Origin: Microbulbifer sp. VAAF005
GTDB lineage: Bacteria; Pseudomonadota; Gammaproteobacteria; Pseudomonadales; Cellvibrionaceae
Direction of reading: 5' to 3'
Assembly (NCBI RefSeq): GCF_030012985.1
Contig: NZ_CP120233.1
Location: 1,719,001-1,783,000, forward strand
DNA length: 64,000 nucleotides
Both the position numbers and the translations under genes were made by a program. The notes under the pieces are model-generated. The model was not told the DNA's origin. It worked only from the letters and a program-made list of their open reading frames with translations, and made no database searches. This document shows positions 61,095 to 64,000 of the stretch, piece after piece; the first letter of the stretch is position 1, and each line of letters starts with the position of its first letter.

Positions 61095-62558
61095 CTAGCC
61101 CTCACTGCTGCGCTCACCCAAGCGCCAATCAGCCAACCTTTGCGAAAGTGCTCCGACGTTGCCAGCTCCCTGGGTCAGGACAATATCACCCGGCTCCAAC
61201 AGATCAGCTAATACCGGGGGAACCTGATCGATAGTTTCCATAAAAATCGGATCTACCTGTCCCCTGTTGCGTAAGCTTCGCGCAAGCGTTCGGCCATCGG
61301 CACCAGCAATTGGCGCTTCACCGGCACTGTATACATCCAGCAAAATTAACTTATCCACCTCAGAGAGGACCTGGACAAAGTCTTCAAACAAGTCCCGCGT
61401 ACGGGTATAACGGTGGGGCTGATAAATCATTACCAAGCGACGATCCGGCCAGCCATCTCGAACTGTCTTTACGGTAGCCGCTACCTCACGTGGGTGGTGA
61501 CCGTAGTCATCTACCAACATCACCTTATCAGCTTCGGTATCATCGCTAACTGCATAATCACCGTAGATCTGGAATCGACGACCAACGCCCTGGAAGCCTA
61601 TTAGACCTTGGCGAATTGCTTCATCACTAACGCCTTCATCACTAGCTACAGCAATTGCTGCAGTCGCATTGAGAACATTATGAATACCCGGTGTATTCAC
61701 AGAAACCTGCAATAGATCACCCTTGGGTCTCTGTACCGTGAAATGGCTGCGCAGAGGTTCTTGCTTTACTTCAACGATGCGGTAGTCATTACCCTCATCA
61801 AATCCATAGGTCAGAACCGGGCGGGAAAACTTGGGGATGACTTCCTGAACATTGGCATCATCCCCGCAAACTACCGCCAGACCGTAAAATGGCAGGTTGT
61901 GTACAAAGTCGATAAAGATCTGTTTCACCTTTTCGAAGTCGCCACCATAAGTTTCCATATGGTCCGCATCGATATTGGTAATCACCGTCACCATCGGCTG
62001 TAAGTGAATAAAAGATGCATCGCTCTCATCAGCTTCAGCCACTAGATAGCGACTTTCGCCCAAGGCAGCATTGGCACCGGCAGCGTTGACCAGGCCACCG
62101 ATAACAAAGGTCGGGTCTTTTTTATCTGCCGCAAAAATTGAGGCGATTAAGCTGGTCGTGGTGGTCTTTCCGTGGGTTCCCGCCACAGCAATGCCATAGC
62201 GATAGCGCATTAGTTCACCGAGCATTTCGGCACGGCGTACAATAGGGATTCTCTTTTCTCTCGCTTCAATCAGCTCCGGGTTATCGCCATGTACGGCAGA
62301 GGAATTAACCACAACATCAACGCCGCGAACATTTTCCTCGCTGTGCCCGATTTGGACCTTAACGCCCAATTTGCGCAATCTATCAGTAACCGCAGATTCA
62401 CGCAGGTCAGAACCTGAGACTTCGTAGCCCTGGTTCTGCAATACCTCAGCAATACCGCTCATACCGGCACCGCCGATACCGATAAAGTGGATACGGCGGA
62501 TACGGCGCATAGCCGGTACCGCATAACTTTTATCTTCGTTTGTCCGCACTGAAGACAT
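61095..62558 (-). CDS. murC: UDP-N-acetylmuramate-L-alanine ligase
   Basis: MurC, 487 aa from the ATG at 62558. N-terminal Rossmann motif [20 protein letters not shown] loop [29 protein letters not shown], and [14 protein letters not shown] in the C-terminal domain. Adds L-Ala to UDP-MurNAc in the cytoplasm. AAGG about 9 nt upstream supports this start; the in-frame extension to 62618 would overlap murG. ddlB, often found between murC and ftsQ, is absent here. Confidence 0.96.
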   Translation of the reverse strand: MSSVRTNEDKSYAVPAMRRIRRIHFIGIGGAGMSGIAEVLQNQGYEVSGSDLRESAVTDRLRKLGVKVQIGHSEENVRGVDVVVNSSAVHGDNPELIEAREKRIPIVRRAEMLGELMRYRYGIAVAGTHGKTTTTSLIASIFAADKKDPTFVIGGLVNAAGANAALGESRYLVAEADESDASFIHLQPMVTVITNIDADHMETYGGDFEKVKQIFIDFVHNLPFYGLAVVCGDDANVQEVIPKFSRPVLTYGFDEGNDYRIVEVKQEPLRSHFTVQRPKGDLLQVSVNTPGIHNVLNATAAIAVASDEGVSDEAIRQGLIGFQGVGRRFQIYGDYAVSDDTEADKVMLVDDYGHHPREVAATVKTVRDGWPDRRLVMIYQPHRYTRTRDLFEDFVQVLSEVDKLILLDVYSAGEAPIAGADGRTLARSLRNRGQVDPIFMETIDQVPPVLADLLEPGDIVLTQGAGNVGALSQRLADWRLGERSSEG

Positions 62559-62587
62559 TACTTTAACCTTCGTCCACTTATTCTGTG

Positions 62588-63685
62588 TTACCTGGCCGAG
62601 GCCAGCTCTTCTCTGCAAGCGTTAACCACTTGCTCAGTCGCATCAGTTTTTGCCGCGCGCCGCGCGGAGGTCGCCATTTGCAATAGTTTCTGACGATCTT
62701 CTAACAGGCTTTGTAACAAGCCGGATAACTTCTGCTCGTCCATTTCCCGCTGCTGCATAACAATCGCTCCGCCAGCATTTTGCAACCACTCGCCATTACG
62801 CGTTTGATGATCATCAATTGCAAAGGGGAAAGGCACCATGATTGCACCGACTCCCGCCGCTGAAATTTCAGAAACAGTCAAAGCCCCGGAACGGCAAATA
62901 ATCAGGTCCGCAGAGCGGTAGGCCTCAGCCATATCCGCAATAAAAGGGACCACCTCAGCTTCTACTGCCGCCTCTTTATAGGCGTCTTTGGCAGCCTGAA
63001 GGTGGCGCTCTCCAGCCTGGTGGACCACTACCGGGCGCAGGGAGGGTTTCAGCAATGCGATTGCCTTAGGAACCAGTTCATTAATTGCTACAGCACCGAG
63101 ACTACCGCCCAATACCAAAAGGCGCAGAGACGACTGGCTGCCAATTCGTGTTTCTGGCTCAGGCAATTCTGCAATTTCTTTGCGCACTGGATTACCCACC
63201 TGCCTGGCACCGGGTAACCCACTGGGAAATGCTTCAAGCACCTGGCTGGAAATCCGCGCTAACAAGCGGTTTGTCGTTCCGGCAACAGCATTTTGCTCGT
63301 GAATAATCAACGGTATCCCCCTGAGACGGGCTGCAACGCCCCCTGGGCCGGTCGCAAAGCCACCAAAGCCGAGTACTGCATCAGGTTGTACCTGCTTAAC
63401 AACTGTCCTGGCCTGAGCAATTGCCCGCAAAATTTGCAACGGGGCTTTAAGTAAGGCCAACTTTCCCTTCCCCCGAATACCCTCCACTTTAATGCAGTGC
63501 AAAGGAATATTCGCCGCAGGTATTAATCGGGATTCAATCCCACGGGCAGTACCTAACCACTCGACAACAGCTCCCTGCTCTTGCAACGCTTTAGCCACAG
63601 CCAACGCTGGGAACACATGACCGCCGGTACCACCGGCCATCAGCAAAAACTTCTTTCCAGAAAAACGCTTATTTACTTCAGGCAT
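62588..63685 (-). CDS. murG: Undecaprenyl-PP-MurNAc-pentapeptide GlcNAc transferase
   Basis: MurG, 365 aa. N-terminal glycine loop [19 protein letters not shown], second loop [33 protein letters not shown], and C-terminal [11 protein letters not shown] and [11 protein letters not shown]. Makes lipid II at the inner face of the membrane. The ATG at 63685 overlaps the ftsW stop (TGATG). Confidence 0.96.
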   Translation of the reverse strand: MPEVNKRFSGKKFLLMAGGTGGHVFPALAVAKALQEQGAVVEWLGTARGIESRLIPAANIPLHCIKVEGIRGKGKLALLKAPLQILRAIAQARTVVKQVQPDAVLGFGGFATGPGGVAARLRGIPLIIHEQNAVAGTTNRLLARISSQVLEAFPSGLPGARQVGNPVRKEIAELPEPETRIGSQSSLRLLVLGGSLGAVAINELVPKAIALLKPSLRPVVVHQAGERHLQAAKDAYKEAAVEAEVVPFIADMAEAYRSADLIICRSGALTVSEISAAGVGAIMVPFPFAIDDHQTRNGEWLQNAGGAIVMQQREMDEQKLSGLLQSLLEDRQKLLQMATSARRAAKTDATEQVVNACREELASAR

Positions 63686-64000
63686 CAAACCGTTTCTCCG
63701 TTGCTGCCCTTCACACTGGACTTGGTTGAATGGAATATTGGCAGCTGACGCAAAAGCTCAAGCCCCCCGCTTCCGTTTTCAGCAGGCTCTTTTAGTTCAG
63801 CCCGAATCCGCATCGCCAAGCCAAGTAATGCACAACATACAATCAGGCTGCTGCCACCAGAGCTGACAAATGGCAGCGTTAGCCCTTTAGTCGGCAACAG
63901 GCCTGAAGCAACGCCCATATTCACGAAAGCTTGTCCTGCCAATAGCACTGCCATACCAAAAGCCAGAAGTGCAGCGAAAAATTTCTCCTGCACCAAGGCC
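63685..64000 (-). CDS. ftsW: Lipid II polymerase / flippase-family FtsW, C-terminal part
   Basis: C-terminal 100-odd residues of a SEDS-family protein, cut by the window edge at 64000. [29 protein letters not shown] is the SEDS signature (shown by its core [19 protein letters not shown]), followed by the last membrane helix and a cytoplasmic tail. Septal peptidoglycan polymerase of the divisome. Position directly before murG identifies FtsW rather than RodA. Confidence 0.92.
   Translation of the reverse strand, partial: ALVQEKFFAALLAFGMAVLLAGQAFVNMGVASGLLPTKGLTLPFVSSGGSSLIVCCALLGLAMRIRAELKEPAENGSGGLELLRQLPIFHSTKSSVKGSNGETV

Overview
The window looks like a gammaproteobacterial chromosome, probably from the Cellvibrionales / Microbulbifer side. 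This placement is inferred from gene content and order, not from a marker gene. The right half is conserved chromosome. It holds the division/cell-wall cluster ftsW-murG-murC-ftsQ-ftsA-ftsZ-lpxC, then an M23 peptidase, secA, argJ, mutT, yacG, coaE and pilD-pilC-pilB-pilA. The left half, up to position 30671, is accessory DNA.

Layout. (1) 44-8242, minus strand: a tightly overlapping operon encoding a LuxE-like acyl-protein synthetase, an IscU-like scaffold, a cysteine desulfurase, a fatty acyl-AMP ligase, an acyl carrier protein, a flavin monooxygenase-like enzyme and an MMPL/RND exporter. It resembles a biosynthesis-and-export operon for an unknown lipid product, possibly sulfur-containing. 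(2) 8436-10653: a 13-bp tandem repeat and about 2.1 kb of AT-rich DNA with decayed gene fragments. (3) 10654-18046: a CzcCBA-type heavy-metal efflux system with a CDF transporter and a small Cys/His-rich periplasmic protein. (4) 18563-22621: a transglutaminase-like protein, an IS256-family element with an IS1595-family element inserted 19 bp from its end (both with intact 8-bp target duplications), and a DEDDh exonuclease. (5) 22991-30671: the core of a Tn7-like transposon (tnsA, tnsB, tnsC, tnsD and a convergent second TniQ-family gene). Its right end carries four TnsB-type sites and abuts the 3' end of yhiN. No left end was found in the window, so blocks 1-4 may all be cargo.

(6) 30675-38109: yhiN, dcd and an SOS-controlled imuA-imuB-dnaE2 mutagenesis cassette behind two LexA boxes. 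(7) 38282-44410, minus strand: MBOAT acyltransferase, sulfotransferase, AMP-ligase fused to a carrier domain, membrane-anchored SGNH-like protein and a class C beta-lactamase-like serine hydrolase. The parts match the logic of a Dlt system (activate, load a carrier, cross the membrane, transfer), but in a Gram-negative and directly downstream of pilA. (8) 44502-50119: type IV pilus genes and coaE. (9) 50172-64000: yacG to ftsW.

Data quality. At least eight single-base frameshifts interrupt otherwise intact genes: luxE-like, dnaE2, the serine hydrolase, coaE, and four in ftsQ. Each is repaired by adding one base, nearly always to a homopolymer of 5-8 bases. coaE and ftsQ are normally essential, so undercalled homopolymers in the assembly are the likeliest cause, and these genes should be read as intact. 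The amber stop in the IS256 transposase is of a different kind and looks real.
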